A DNA stretch of 64,000 nucleotides from Clostridiales bacterium (GCA_022508505.1 JAFLVC010000009.1:20513-84512), one strand, 5' to 3'. Positions 36,815 to 46,128 are shown, counted from the stretch's first letter. Numbers and translations: made by a program. Notes: generated from the letters alone by a model not told the origin.

Positions 36815-38095
36815 TTAACGTCGCGTAGTGATGAATTTTTTGAATACGGCAAGCGTTTCGTCGATTTTTTTTGCGTCCTCGCACTCGCACATGACGCGCA
36901 CCTTGGGCTCGGTGCCCGACATTCTGACAATCAGCCGACCTATCCCCGAGAGCCGTTCGGTGTACTCCTCGATCAATGCTATCATTTCCTTGTCGTACAT
37001 GATTGACTGGTCGGCGTACTCGGCAATAGCCTTTTGCGGCAGCAGGCTGAGCTCCAAAAACTCGCCTATCCTGCCGTTTTTGTACAGCGTTTTGGTGATG
37101 AACATACTGCTCATTATGCCGTCGCCAGTCGTCGCTTGCGGGTACACTATGTAATGTCCGCTCTGCTCGCCGCCGAGGTTGTACCCCTTTTTGAACATGA
37201 GGTCGCAGATGTACTTGTCGCCGACGGGTGTCCTTATGAGCCGCCGCCCGTCCTTTTCGAGCCTACGCTCGAGCGCCGTGTTGGTAAGTATCGTTCCGAC
37301 AACGACGTTGTCCTTTAGGTCGAGCTCCCGCCCGATGTTGTACAGCACCGAATCGCCGTCCATAACCCTGCCGTCGAAAACGAACGCAAGCCTATCCGCG
37401 TCGCCGTCGTACGCAAAGCCGAGCTTGTAATCGGTTCCCACCATGGAATGAAGCACATAGTCGGGATGAAGCGCGCCGCAGCCGCAGTTTATCTTTTCGC
37501 CGCGCAGCGCATAATTTTCGATTGCGACCGTCGCTCCCAATCTTTCAAACGCCTGCTTTGCGACGGTGGAAGCCGCGCCGTAGCCGCAGTCCAGCCACAC
37601 CTTCGCGCCCTTAAAGTCGTAGTCCACAGTTTCGACGAGGTAGTCTATGTACTGCCTCTGCGCGTCGGGGATTTCGCGCTCGGAACCGACAGAGCGCATT
37701 TCAGTCGGGTTTTCGATGTAGTATTCTATACTGCCTTCCTGCTCCTCGCTCAGCTTTACGCCGCTGCCGTCGAAGATTTTAATTCCGTTGTACTCGGGCG
37801 GATTGTGCGAGGCGGAAATGACTATTCCGCAAAGCGCGTTGTACTTTATCGCCATGCGCGCGATTGCGGGCGTCGGGAGCACGCCCACGCGCAAGACGTC
37901 TGCGCCGCCCGTCTTTAGCCCTTTTATGAGCGCCGCTTCTATCTCGGGACCGGATACGCGCGTATCTCGTCCGACGACCACCTCGCCCTTGCCGAAATAT
38001 GCGACGATTGCAAGGCCCACCTTGTAAGCGAGAGCCGCGTCGAGATTGTCGCCGTACTTTCCTCTTATTCCGTCGGTGCCGAAATACTTACCCAC
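36815..38095 (-). CDS. glmM: Phosphoglucosamine mutase
   Basis: 426 residues. KYFGTDGIRG opens the protein. The phosphoserine is Ser96 in ISASHNPPEYNGIK. YDGDADRLAFV binds metal and GEQSGH binds sugar. It converts glucosamine 6-phosphate to the 1-phosphate on the way to UDP-GlcNAc; glmS, the preceding step, is nearby on the other strand. The start is GTG 38095 after GGAGGGCAAT; the longer upstream frame overlaps the promoter. Confidence 0.96.
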   Translation of the reverse strand: MGKYFGTDGIRGKYGDNLDAALAYKVGLAIVAYFGKGEVVVGRDTRVSGPEIEAALIKGLKTGGADVLRVGVLPTPAIARMAIKYNALCGIVISASHNPPEYNGIKIFDGSGVKLSEEQEGSIEYYIENPTEMRSVGSEREIPDAQRQYIDYLVETVDYDFKGAKVWLDCGYGAASTVAKQAFERLGATVAIENYALRGEKINCGCGALHPDYVLHSMVGTDYKLGFAYDGDADRLAFVFDGRVMDGDSVLYNIGRELDLKDNVVVGTILTNTALERRLEKDGRRLIRTPVGDKYICDLMFKKGYNLGGEQSGHYIVYPQATTGDGIMSSMFITKTLYKNGRIGEFLELSLLPQKAIAEYADQSIMYDKEMIALIEEYTERLSGIGRLIVRMSGTEPKVRVMCECEDAKKIDETLAVFKKFITTRR

Positions 38096-38140
38096 ATTGC
38101 CCTCCGCAATATTATTGTATGTGTATAGTATATTCTCAAA

Positions 38141-38169
38141 ATTATAAAGCATTTACAAAATAATGTCAA
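38141..38169 (-). promoter_or_regulatory. Perfect consensus promoter of glmM
   Basis: On the minus strand: TTGACA, 17 bp, TATAAT. The leader is about 38 nt and has a Shine-Dalgarno. It is divergent from the promoter at 38208-38237. Confidence 0.9.
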
Positions 38170-38207
38170 TAATATGTCGCAATTTTCAACGGGCTTTACC
38201 CAATCTA

Positions 38208-38237
38208 TTGACATATTGCGGTAAATTTGCTTATAAT
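38208..38237 (+). promoter_or_regulatory. Consensus promoter of the COG2426 gene
   Basis: TTGACA, 18 bp, TATAAT. The ATG at 38246 begins 8 nt after the -10 box and no ribosome site fits between, so a leaderless mRNA is predicted. Confidence 0.85.
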
Positions 38238-38245
38238 ATAGCAAT

Positions 38246-38998
38246 ATGGAAGAGTTTGTAAATTCCATAGCGAGGGCGATGGAAAGCTCGCTCGGCGCGG
38301 AGCTCACCGTTTTTCTGCTCTCTATGATACCGATAGCGGAAGCGCGGTTTGCCATACCGTTCGGAATCACTATGGGCATGAACCCCTTCGAGGCGTTCGG
38401 CTGGGCGTTTTTGGGCACGACCGTCATAACGCCGCTGCTCCTTCTCATACTCATTCCCATAATCAACGCGCTGTCTCGAACAAAATTCTTCTCCAAAATC
38501 GGCAAGTTCCTATACGACAAGTTCGAGAAAAAATCGAAGTCTATCACCGAGTCCGACAATCAGGACGGGCAAAACGTCGGCGCGACGCATAAGAAAAAGT
38601 TGAGTAAAAAAGAGCTCGAAAAAATGGGCGGCACTGCGCTTTTCGTAGCCGTTCCAATTCCCCTGACGGGAGTGTGGACGGGCAGCGCCGTCGCGTCGAT
38701 AGTCAAGCTCGGGTTTTTAAAGGGGCTCATAAGCGTCGCAGTCGGCAACGCCGTAGCATGCTCGATAATAACGCTCATTTGCTGGGCGTTTGCAGAGTAC
38801 GTCACCTACATCACAATCGCGTTTGCGGTGATTGCGATCTGCGTCGTGATCTTCCTCATAGTAAAGCTCATTCTCTATAAACCGAAAGACGCCGCAACGG
38901 CAGACGAAGCCACGGGCGGCGAAGCCAAGACCGATAAAATTCAGCCCGAAATTGCCGAGCGCGAGAGCGCGGACGGCGACGACAACAGGAGCAGTTGA
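38246..38998 (+). CDS. Small multidrug export family membrane protein (COG2426)
   Basis: 250 residues. Membrane segments lie near 20-45, 50-75, 125-150, 155-180 and 185-210. IAEARFAIPFGI and VPIPLTGVWTGSAVASI are the conserved blocks of the family. The tail is acidic and variable. Despite the family name, substrate evidence is thin. It has no Shine-Dalgarno. glmS follows with a 1-nt gap, so the two are an operon driven by the leaderless promoter. Confidence 0.88.
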   Translation: MEEFVNSIARAMESSLGAELTVFLLSMIPIAEARFAIPFGITMGMNPFEAFGWAFLGTTVITPLLLLILIPIINALSRTKFFSKIGKFLYDKFEKKSKSITESDNQDGQNVGATHKKKLSKKELEKMGGTALFVAVPIPLTGVWTGSAVASIVKLGFLKGLISVAVGNAVACSIITLICWAFAEYVTYITIAFAVIAICVVIFLIVKLILYKPKDAATADEATGGEAKTDKIQPEIAERESADGDDNRSS

Positions 38999-38999
38999 T

Positions 39000-40832
39000 A
39001 TGTGCGGCATAATCGGATACATTGGGCGCGAACAAGCGGCGCCCGTCATGCTCGACGGACTAAAGCGGCTCGAATACCGCGGCTACGATTCGAGCGGCAT
39101 GGCTGTCGTCGGCGACGACGGCATTAATCTGTGCAAGGCCGAGGGCAAAATAAAAAAGCTCGTCGAAAAGACGAACGGCGGCAAAAACCTTGTCGGCGTT
39201 TGCGGCATAGGCCACACGCGCTGGGCGACGCACGGCGCGCCGAGCGACGTCAACTCTCACCCGCACCTATCATGCGACGGGCGGTTTGCTATCGTACATA
39301 ACGGCATAATAGAAAACCACGCGGAGCTTCGAGCAAAGCTCACCGAGCAAGGCTATACGTTTAAGAGCGAGACGGACAGCGAGGTTGTCGCGCACCTGCT
39401 TCAAAAGCTGTACGACGGCGACATGAAAAAGGCGCTCGTCGAGCTTATGAAGGAGTTAAAGGGCTCGTACGCAATCGGCATCGTGTTTTCTGGCACGCCC
39501 GACAGGCTGTACGCCGTAAGAAAGGACAATCCGCTCGTAATCGGGCTCGGGACAGGCGAAAACTACATCGCATCCGACGTCGCGGCGGCTCTTGCCAAAA
39601 CGCACGAATTCGTTCTGCTCGGCGACTGCGAAATCGCGGAGGCGACGGCTGACGGCGTCAAATATTACAATGCAAACGGCCACCAAATTAAAAAGAAGCC
39701 GTACACAGTCGATTGGGACATAGCCCGCGCCGAAAAGGGCGGCTATCCCCACTTCATGCTTAAAGAAATATACGACCAGCCTAAGGCTTTGACCGACACC
39801 GTTCGCCCGCGCGTTGTCGGCACGGAAATCGACCTCGACGGCATAACCTTTTCCCGTGCCTACCTCGACTCGCTCAGCGGTATAGACATAGTGGGCTGCG
39901 GCTCGGCGTACCACGCGGGCATTGTCGGCAAGCACTTTATTGAAAAACACTGCCGCATACGCGTCAACTGCACGCTCGCGAGCGAGTACATCTATTCAAA
40001 CCCCATAACGGACGAAAAGCGCTTGACTATTATCATCAGCCAGAGCGGAGAGACGGCGGACACCCTCGCCGCCCTTCGCCTTGCGAAAAAGCTGGGCTCG
40101 CGCACGATGGCAATAGTAAACGTCGTTCACAGTGCGATTGCAAGAGAGGCGGACGACGTTTTGTACACGCACGCAGGTCCCGAAATCGCCGTCGCGACGA
40201 CAAAGGGCTACACGACGCAGGTCGCGGCACTGTACCTCGTCGGGCTCAAGCTCGCATGCATTCGCGGGACGATAGAGAAAGAACGCTACGAAGCGCTTTT
40301 ATCTGGACTATCCGAGCTGCACAACAAGGCGGCGGAGCAGCTCAAAGACCACTACGTTAACAACATCAAGACGTATGCCGAGGCGTTCAGCAAACAGCAC
40401 TGCGTGTTCTTTATCGGCCGCGGCGCCGACTACGCCGCTTCGCTCGAGGGGGCGCTCAAGCTGAAAGAAATATCGTACGTGCACGCCGAAGCATACGCCG
40501 CCGGCGAGCTCAAGCACGGCACGATCTCGCTGATTGAAGAAGGCACGCTCACCCTCGCGCTCGTCACGCAAAAGGAGCTGTTCGCCAAGACCGAATCGAA
40601 CGTCCGCGCCGTGTCGTCGCGTAACGGCACCGTGCTCGCAGTCGCCTCGCGTGAAAATTCAAAAATCAAGTCGTGCGTCGACGGTCTTGTTTTCATACCC
40701 GAGTGCGACGACGACCTATCCCCCGTGCTGACCGCAATCGTGCTGCAGATTTTTGCGTACTACATCGCGCTACAACGCGGCTGCGACATCGACCAGCCCC
40801 GCAACCTCGCAAAGTCGGTGACGGTGGAATAG
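39000..40832 (+). CDS. glmS: Glutamine--fructose-6-phosphate aminotransferase (isomerizing)
   Basis: 610 residues. The start is the ATG directly before CGIIGYIG, so Cys becomes the N-terminal nucleophile of the glutaminase domain. Two SIS isomerase domains follow (GCGSAYHAG, SQSGETADT, GRGADYAASLEGALKLKE), and the C-terminus reads DQPRNLAKSVTVE. It makes glucosamine 6-phosphate. AGGAGCAGTTGAT precedes the ATG. No glmS ribozyme was recognised: the upstream sequence is coding for the preceding gene. Confidence 0.97.
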   Translation: MCGIIGYIGREQAAPVMLDGLKRLEYRGYDSSGMAVVGDDGINLCKAEGKIKKLVEKTNGGKNLVGVCGIGHTRWATHGAPSDVNSHPHLSCDGRFAIVHNGIIENHAELRAKLTEQGYTFKSETDSEVVAHLLQKLYDGDMKKALVELMKELKGSYAIGIVFSGTPDRLYAVRKDNPLVIGLGTGENYIASDVAAALAKTHEFVLLGDCEIAEATADGVKYYNANGHQIKKKPYTVDWDIARAEKGGYPHFMLKEIYDQPKALTDTVRPRVVGTEIDLDGITFSRAYLDSLSGIDIVGCGSAYHAGIVGKHFIEKHCRIRVNCTLASEYIYSNPITDEKRLTIIISQSGETADTLAALRLAKKLGSRTMAIVNVVHSAIAREADDVLYTHAGPEIAVATTKGYTTQVAALYLVGLKLACIRGTIEKERYEALLSGLSELHNKAAEQLKDHYVNNIKTYAEAFSKQHCVFFIGRGADYAASLEGALKLKEISYVHAEAYAAGELKHGTISLIEEGTLTLALVTQKELFAKTESNVRAVSSRNGTVLAVASRENSKIKSCVDGLVFIPECDDDLSPVLTAIVLQIFAYYIALQRGCDIDQPRNLAKSVTVE

Positions 40833-40880
40833 AAGAAAAATAAGAGATAATAGATAAGAAATAAGAGATAATTATTAAGG

Positions 40881-40908
40881 AAGCGACGTCATATGCCGTC
40901 GCTTTTGA
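40881..40908 (+). terminator. Terminator after glmS
   Basis: AAGCGACG and CGTCGCTT pair across an 8-nt loop and are followed by a short T run. Two copies of AATAAGAGATAA-type sequence lie between the stop codon and the hairpin (40846-40873). Confidence 0.6.
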
Positions 40909-41103
40909 ATTCATATCCACTCAGTCGCCTTACGGCGACAGCTCCCCTTGTTTAATGGGAGCCGGATAGAGAGGAAGCGCGAGACAAAAGAGCTCGCGCT
41001 TTTTAGATTCTTCGACTGCACACCTAAGGACGCTTGCTCAGGATACACATATCGGACGTCACTATTTCGATATGTATAATGAGAAGTGTACAGCCATACG
41101 TTG
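40909..41103. other. Noncoding spacer with repeat-like hairpins
   Basis: No gene was seen. A GTCGCC/GGCGAC hairpin with an adjoining CTCCC...GGGAG arm pair lies at about 40924-40963. A second hairpin at 40976-41000 (AGCGCGAG/CTCGCGCT) is followed by TTTTT and could be a terminator. Such sequences recall the short dispersed palindromes common in Clostridia genomes. Confidence 0.4.
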
Positions 41104-41257
41104 TCATTCTGAGCGAAGTGCCGCTTGCGGCACGAAGTCGAAGAATCTGTTAAGTAACGCAACTCGTCGGGTGTAGCGCAAAACGAATGACGGCAGCCTA
41201 CACACGACAAAAATCAGGCTGTGCCTGTGAGCGGAGCGTAGCGAAGTCGAAGGATCT
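41104..41257. repeat. Dispersed repeat of the TCATTCTGAGCGAAG family, copy 1
   Basis: It begins TCATTCTGAGCGAAG, has a perfect GTGCCGC/GCGGCAC hairpin, then GTCGGGTGTAG...CTACACACGAC as an imperfect dyad and CAAAAATCAGGC. The second half matches the tandem units at 63148-63482. It reaches the last bases of murI. Confidence 0.65.
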
Positions 41258-41966
41258 ATTTTGTTGTCGAATAGAATCTGACGCTACCGTTATTTTCGCT
41301 CGGCGCGGCGCAGTCCGTCGCTTGGAGAATATACGCGAGCCGCGCCGCCGCACCGCTCGCGCCGTCATAGATTTTTATTTTGCCGCCGTAAAAATCCTTT
41401 ATCATGTCGGAAATAAACGAGTAGTGCGAGCAGCCGAGCGCGACCGCCTCCGCATCCCTATACGGCTCGAGCATTTTTTCAACGTACGGGCGAAGCGCGC
41501 TTTTGTCGTCGCTCTCTTCAATTAGCTTTGCGAGCCGAGGCTGCGGCGCGACCACGATCCTGCCGCCGCTTTCTTTTACGAGCTTTTTAAACCTTTCCGA
41601 CCTCGACGTCGCCTCTGTTACGAGCGCAACGCCGTAGCCGGACTCAAGCTCGCGCAAACACGGTTTTACCGCCGGTTCCAAGCCGACGACGGGGACGCCT
41701 TTAAACATGTCGCGTATGTAATCTATCGCCGTTTCGGTCGCGGTGTTGCACGCAATGACGATAGCCTTACAGTTCATTCCGACAAGAATATCGGCGCAAT
41801 TAAGCGCCGCCGCCTTTATATCCGCTTCGCTTTTCGTGCCGTACGGCATGTTCGCCTTGTCGGCAAGGTACACAAAGTTTTCGTGCGCAAGCCTTGCGGC
41901 GCACTCTCTCAAAACGGAAAGCCCGCCTATTCCGCTGTCGAACACGCCCACAGGTCGAAAATCCAT
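41256..41966 (-). CDS. murI: Glutamate racemase
   Basis: 236 residues. FDSGIGGLSVL carries Asp10. The catalytic cysteines are Cys73 (IACNTAT) and Cys179 (GCSHY). It supplies D-glutamate for peptidoglycan. AAGAGGGT precedes the ATG. It starts 33 bp after gpr and probably shares its transcript. It is slightly short at the C-terminus compared with 260-residue homologues, and the stop falls at the edge of a dispersed repeat. Confidence 0.94.
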   Translation of the reverse strand: MDFRPVGVFDSGIGGLSVLRECAARLAHENFVYLADKANMPYGTKSEADIKAAALNCADILVGMNCKAIVIACNTATETAIDYIRDMFKGVPVVGLEPAVKPCLRELESGYGVALVTEATSRSERFKKLVKESGGRIVVAPQPRLAKLIEESDDKSALRPYVEKMLEPYRDAEAVALGCSHYSFISDMIKDFYGGKIKIYDGASGAAARLAYILQATDCAAPSENNGSVRFYSTTK

Positions 41967-41999
41967 ACCCTCTTAATATGCGGGCGATGAAAAATATGT

Positions 42000-42773
42000 T
42001 CAGCGAAGCGCCGAAAACGCCGAGTTGATGGCGTTTGCGATAATCGTCGCGCAGTCCTCGACGAGTATGTCGACGTCCTTGGGCGTCACCACCATGTCGG
42101 GACCGCACCCGTTTCCTCCGCCGCAATAGTCGCGCGCGATTGTCGACGAGTACACTACGAGCGGAACACCCACCGACACGACCTTACAGCCGAGCGAGCT
42201 CTTGTCGAGCCGCGTTCTGTGGTTGTCTACGCCGCTGCCCGGCGTTATGCCGCTGTCCGTCACCTGAAACGCCGACGCTATTCGCCCCGCCGCCGCGGCG
42301 GTTAAAGAGTCTACGGCTATTACCGCGTCAGGCTTTATTCTATCGGCGACCGCCGAGATTATATCGAAGCTCTCTATGCCCGTCATTCCGAGAACGTTTG
42401 GCGTAAGCGCGCACAGATACTTTTCGGGACTGAGGTGGCGCGTAACGTTGAGCTTTTTGAACACGCGATCGCCGAGTGCGTCCGCCGTGAGGTCGGGATT
42501 GCCTAACCCCGCGCACATCACCTTGTCGCAGCCCTTGAGATACCCCTTTATGCTCTTTGAGAGCGCGTCGGAAATGCGCCCGTACTCGTCGCACCGACCG
42601 GAAACGACGGCGTTCGTTTCGAGCGTCGTGTATTTTCCGCACGGTCTGTCTATCCTATTCGACATTCTTTGGTCGACGTCTATCTCGTAGTAGCGTATGA
42701 GTCCGTCGTCGTACTCACGCGCGCCCTTGCAGAACTCTACCGCCATATCGGTAAAAACATTGCGTTTTTTCAT
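42000..42773 (-). CDS. gpr: Spore germination protease GPR
   Basis: 257 residues. DMAVEFCKGAREYDDGL at the N-terminus, GLGNPDLTADALGDRV, TPNVLGMTGIESFDII, AVDSLTA and ITPGSGVDNHR are GPR signatures. GPR degrades small acid-soluble spore proteins on germination, so the organism probably sporulates. It is clearly shorter than the roughly 370-residue Bacillus enzyme. No Shine-Dalgarno precedes ATG 42773 and no sigma-G site was clear. An upstream ATG at 42830 is unlikely. murI follows. Confidence 0.92.
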   Translation of the reverse strand: MKKRNVFTDMAVEFCKGAREYDDGLIRYYEIDVDQRMSNRIDRPCGKYTTLETNAVVSGRCDEYGRISDALSKSIKGYLKGCDKVMCAGLGNPDLTADALGDRVFKKLNVTRHLSPEKYLCALTPNVLGMTGIESFDIISAVADRIKPDAVIAVDSLTAAAAGRIASAFQVTDSGITPGSGVDNHRTRLDKSSLGCKVVSVGVPLVVYSSTIARDYCGGGNGCGPDMVVTPKDVDILVEDCATIIANAINSAFSALR

Positions 42774-42824
42774 AAAATTATTGTTTGTAAAAGAAAAATT
42801 TTTAGTCGCAAGCGCGTTTAATAG

Positions 42825-42853
42825 TTGCAAAACTCATTTTGATATGATATAAT
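42825..42853 (+). promoter_or_regulatory. Promoter of rpsT
   Basis: TTGCAA, 17 bp, TATAAT. The leader is about 29 nt and contains AAAGGAG. Confidence 0.85.
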
Positions 42854-42888
42854 CGTTAAGATATCATCTAACTCAAAGGAGTTTTACC

Positions 42889-43443
42889 GTGCCTAACATC
42901 AAATCAGCAAAAAAGCGCGTACTCATCACCAAGAAGAAAAACGCGAGAAACCGCAGCGACCGCTCGAGAATGAACAACGCCATCAAGGCGTTCAATAAGG
43001 CTATCGACAGCGCCAACATGGAAGAAGCGGAGCGCCTGCTTCCCCTCACCATGTCCATAATCGACAAGAGCGTCACCGCGGGCATCATTCACAAAAACGC
43101 CGCGGCCAACAAAAAGTCGGCTATAAGCAAGCGTCTCAGCGACATAAAGAGCGGCAAGGTCACCGTCACCGTCAAGAAGGACAACAAGACCATCGCCACC
43201 GAAAAGGCGCTCGCCGCAAAGCAAGCGAGAGAGTCCGCTCGCGCAGAGTTCCGCGCAAAGCAGCTCGAAAAAGAAGCCGAAAAGGTCGAGAAGAAGAAAA
43301 AAGCGGTAAAAGAAACCGCCGAAAAGCCCAAGAAGGAAAAAGCCGAAAAGCCGGCTAAGAAAACGACCAAGAAGGCTGCCGAAAAGGCTGAAGCCCCCGC
43401 GGAAGAAAAGACCGAAGCGCCTGCCGAAGAAAAGGCCGAATAA
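42889..43443 (+). CDS. rpsT: Ribosomal protein S20 with long Lys/Glu/Ala-rich C-terminal extension
   Basis: 184 residues. Residues 1-90 are ordinary S20 (PNIKSAKKRV, RNRSDRSRMNNAIK, GIIHKNAAANKKSAISKRL), which binds 16S rRNA. Residues 91-184 are a charged tail: a helical KQARESARAEFRAKQLEKEAEK stretch, then KAEKPAKKT- and EAPAEEK-type repeats. S20 is normally about 85-90 residues. The start is GTG 42889 after AAAGGAG. A terminator closes a one-gene transcript. Confidence 0.95.
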   Translation: MPNIKSAKKRVLITKKKNARNRSDRSRMNNAIKAFNKAIDSANMEEAERLLPLTMSIIDKSVTAGIIHKNAAANKKSAISKRLSDIKSGKVTVTVKKDNKTIATEKALAAKQARESARAEFRAKQLEKEAEKVEKKKKAVKETAEKPKKEKAEKPAKKTTKKAAEKAEAPAEEKTEAPAEEKAE

Positions 43444-43458
43444 TTACACTTGCCTATC

Positions 43459-43489
43459 AAAAAGCTCTGTCAAACGACAGAGCTTTTTT
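43459..43489. terminator. Terminator after rpsT
   Basis: AAAAAGCTCTGTC and GACAGAGCTTTTT pair around a 4-nt loop, with a T run after. It also serves the convergent gene at 43530. Confidence 0.9.
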
Positions 43490-43529
43490 GCGTTGGATTG
43501 ATGTTTTGCGTTCAAATGCGAGCGCATTT

Positions 43530-44135
43530 TTACTCGTCGAAAATTACGCCGAGCTCACGCATTATGTCTTTTAAATCCTCTTTGGGGTGGAGTGCTTCGG
43601 CAAACGAAAAGCCGGCGGGAGACCTATCGGCGTAGTCGTCGGTCTTTGTCGCCTTCTCTATCGCCGCCGCAGTCTCTTTTTCGGCCTTCTCGCTTTTAAC
43701 AGACTCGACAAGGCGGTTTTTCTCGCTTTCGTACTGCGCCTCGATATCTCCCGTCTTTTTCAAAACCTCGATGATTTTGCCGTTGACCTTGCCCGCCTCG
43801 ACGAGCTCGTCGTCGAGCGGATACTTTGCGACGATGCGGTTGAAATACCCAACCCATCTGTCGTGAAAGCTGCGTAGCTGTGCAATCTCTTGATTGTAGC
43901 GAATGAGAGACACACGCTCGATGTCGTCGGCTTTTTTGAGCGCGGCGGTAATCGCCTTGTAGATGATGTCCTTTTGTCCCTCGTACTCGGCAATTTTGTC
44001 CTCTGCCTTTTTGAGCGCGGTTTTGAGCTCGTCTATTCGCTCGCGCTGCAAAAGAAGAGTCTTTTCGCACTCGCGCTTCACCGCTTGAGCGAACTCGTCG
44101 ACCTGCGCCTTCGTATAAACCTTTTTATCAGACAT
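43530..44135 (-). CDS. Coiled-coil protein of unknown function
   Basis: 201 residues and no membrane segment. Residues 5-85 and 115-165 are Lys/Glu-rich and predicted coiled coil. A conserved-looking C-terminal peptide FSFAEALHPKEDLKDIM ends the protein. The layout loosely recalls DivIVA/GpsB-like scaffolds but the N-terminal lipid-binding motif is not seen. It is the last gene of the lgt-membrane protein-pncB group. Function unknown. Confidence 0.7.
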   Translation of the reverse strand: MSDKKVYTKAQVDEFAQAVKRECEKTLLLQRERIDELKTALKKAEDKIAEYEGQKDIIYKAITAALKKADDIERVSLIRYNQEIAQLRSFHDRWVGYFNRIVAKYPLDDELVEAGKVNGKIIEVLKKTGDIEAQYESEKNRLVESVKSEKAEKETAAAIEKATKTDDYADRSPAGFSFAEALHPKEDLKDIMRELGVIFDE

Positions 44136-44165
44136 ACTCCGTCCTTGTAGCCGTATTAGGCTGTA

Positions 44166-45587
44166 TTATCGACTTTTGTGCGCCGTCAAAATGCTCTGTT
44201 TGAGCTCGTACAGCTTGTCCGAAACGTTGACCTTATAAATTTGCGGGTTATCTATGCGCTTGTACTCGTCCCAAAACTTCGCCCGCTCGCTCTCGGCAAA
44301 AGCGACAATCTCATCAAGACTCGGGCTTTGATATATATTCTTGCCACCTTCGAATATCTTATGCAGCATGCACCGCATGTCGTAGTCCTCGAGCCTTGTC
44401 GTTTTCCACCGCTCGGTCTCGTGAGTGAGCGTCAACGGCTTTGCGATCTTTTCGTCGCGCAGCGCGATGAGATCGGCTTGCGCCATGCCGCTTTTTTTGT
44501 CGTACAGCCTGTAAAGCGTTTTAAACCCGGGGTTGGTGACCTTGACGAGCGAGTCGGATATCTTCATTCTGGGCTGAAGCTCGCCGTCCGCTTCTATCGC
44601 CGACAGCTTGTACACACCGCCGAGCGAAGGGGTGTCTTCGCTCGTAATCAGCTTGGTGCCCACGCCGTATACGTCAATCCTCGCGCCCTGACTGTTGAGC
44701 GACTCCAACAGGTACTCGTCTATATCGCCGGACGCCATGACTATTGCGTCGGTAAAGCCCGCCGCGTCAAGCTTTTTGCGGGCAAGCTTGGATAGATACG
44801 CGAGGTCGCCGCTGTCAAGCCTTATGCCGACGGGCTTATGCCCTTTCGCCTTGAGCTCGTTAAACACGGTTATCGCGTTGTCTATGCCCTTAACCGTGTC
44901 GTAGGTATCGACAAGGAGCAGACACGTGTCGGGATACACGCGGGCGAACGCTCTGAACGCGTCGAGCTCGCTCGGAAAGCTCATGACCCAGCTGTGCGCG
45001 TGCGTGCCCTTTACCGGAATATTGAACAGTCTGCCCGTCAGGACGTTGCTCGTTCCGTTACACCCGCCTATTATCGCCGCGCGCGCACCGTAAATGCCCG
45101 CGTCGGGGCCCTGCGCGCGCCTAAGCCCGAACTCGACGACGTCGCTTCCGCGCGCAGAGTGAACGATTCGCGCCGACTTTGTCGCGATAAGCGTTTGATG
45201 ACTGACTATGTTGAGTAGTGCCGTTTCCACAAGCTGAGCTTCGATTAGCGGCGCTTTTATGATCATCAGCGGCTCTTGGGGATATACGATATCGCCCTCG
45301 CGCACAGAATACATATCGCCCGTAAACTTGAAGCCTTTGAGATATTCCAAAAAGTCCTTATGGAAAATACCCAGCGAGTGCAGATACTCGATGTCGTCCT
45401 TTGAAAAGTGCAGATTTTTTATGTAGTCAATCGCCTGATCGAGCCCCGCGTAAACGGCGTAGTTCATCGTGTTTTTCTGTCTGAAAAACAGATCGAAAAC
45501 GCTCGTGCTATCCGCCTTGCCTTCCAGAAAATAACCGTTCATCATCGTAAGCTGATAGAGATCGGTCATCATCGTCAAATTGCGCAT
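44166..45587 (-). CDS. pncB: Nicotinate phosphoribosyltransferase
   Basis: 473 residues. [13 protein letters not shown] opens the protein, [13 protein letters not shown] and [12 protein letters not shown] (the phosphorylated His of the family) follow, and [11 protein letters not shown] is also typical. It makes nicotinate mononucleotide in NAD salvage. AAGGGATGATA precedes the ATG. It starts 4 bp after the small membrane protein gene, so it is part of the lgt operon. Confidence 0.95.
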   Translation of the reverse strand: MRNLTMMTDLYQLTMMNGYFLEGKADSTSVFDLFFRQKNTMNYAVYAGLDQAIDYIKNLHFSKDDIEYLHSLGIFHKDFLEYLKGFKFTGDMYSVREGDIVYPQEPLMIIKAPLIEAQLVETALLNIVSHQTLIATKSARIVHSARGSDVVEFGLRRAQGPDAGIYGARAAIIGGCNGTSNVLTGRLFNIPVKGTHAHSWVMSFPSELDAFRAFARVYPDTCLLLVDTYDTVKGIDNAITVFNELKAKGHKPVGIRLDSGDLAYLSKLARKKLDAAGFTDAIVMASGDIDEYLLESLNSQGARIDVYGVGTKLITSEDTPSLGGVYKLSAIEADGELQPRMKISDSLVKVTNPGFKTLYRLYDKKSGMAQADLIALRDEKIAKPLTLTHETERWKTTRLEDYDMRCMLHKIFEGGKNIYQSPSLDEIVAFAESERAKFWDEYKRIDNPQIYKVNVSDKLYELKQSILTAHKSR

Positions 45588-45591
45588 ATTA

Positions 45592-46128
45592 TCATCCCTT
45601 CCTAAAATATATGCCGACAGCGTACAGTATTACGCATACGCCGGCAAATGCCGAAAGCAATCCCGAAGTGAGTCCCCAACTGCAAACGCCCGACGACTGC
45701 AACGAGAAAATAATCGACATCACGCCGAAAAACAGCATGCCCTTTACTTGCGAAAGCTTGACTTCGGCAAAAAATATCGCGAGCAAGCACCCTATTCCGG
45801 GCGAAGCTATGTACAGCGGATAGAGGTTGCCGTAGTCCGCCGTCGTCACGACCGCCAAGAGCGAAGTCATTCCGCACGTCAAAATTACGCCCGAGAGCCA
45901 CATGGATAACGAGTTTTTTGCTATGATTGCGCTAAACAGCACGGACGCGCCGAACGCAAAAAGCACCGTCGGCGCGGCGAGCTTTCTGACAGGCGTTTTG
46001 ATTACGTCGGCGCCCGCAAGCACCAAAATAATGCCCGCTGCAATGAGAAGCGCACCCATAACGATATTGCAGACGTACTTTTGCTTTTTGCTTAGCGGAA
46101 GTACGTCAGTCGTCCCATCTGTCCTCAT
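45592..46128 (-). CDS. Small polytopic membrane protein, unknown
   Basis: 178 residues with about six membrane segments after a short cytosolic N-terminus. No family was recognised. ATG 46128 is preceded by GGAGGAAGCGT and lies 23 nt inside lgt, so it is translationally linked to lgt; pncB follows after 4 bp. The position suggests co-expression, not a specific role. Confidence 0.75.
   Translation of the reverse strand: MRTDGTTDVLPLSKKQKYVCNIVMGALLIAAGIILVLAGADVIKTPVRKLAAPTVLFAFGASVLFSAIIAKNSLSMWLSGVILTCGMTSLLAVVTTADYGNLYPLYIASPGIGCLLAIFFAEVKLSQVKGMLFFGVMSIIFSLQSSGVCSWGLTSGLLSAFAGVCVILYAVGIYFRKG

Noticed and set aside
38700..39000. glmS ribozyme or riboswitch before glmS
   Set aside because: Only 1 nt separates glmS from the upstream coding region, so there is no noncoding leader to hold it.
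40911..41210. 99-codon minus-strand frame in the glmS-murI spacer
   Set aside because: It consists of repeat and hairpin sequence translated by chance.
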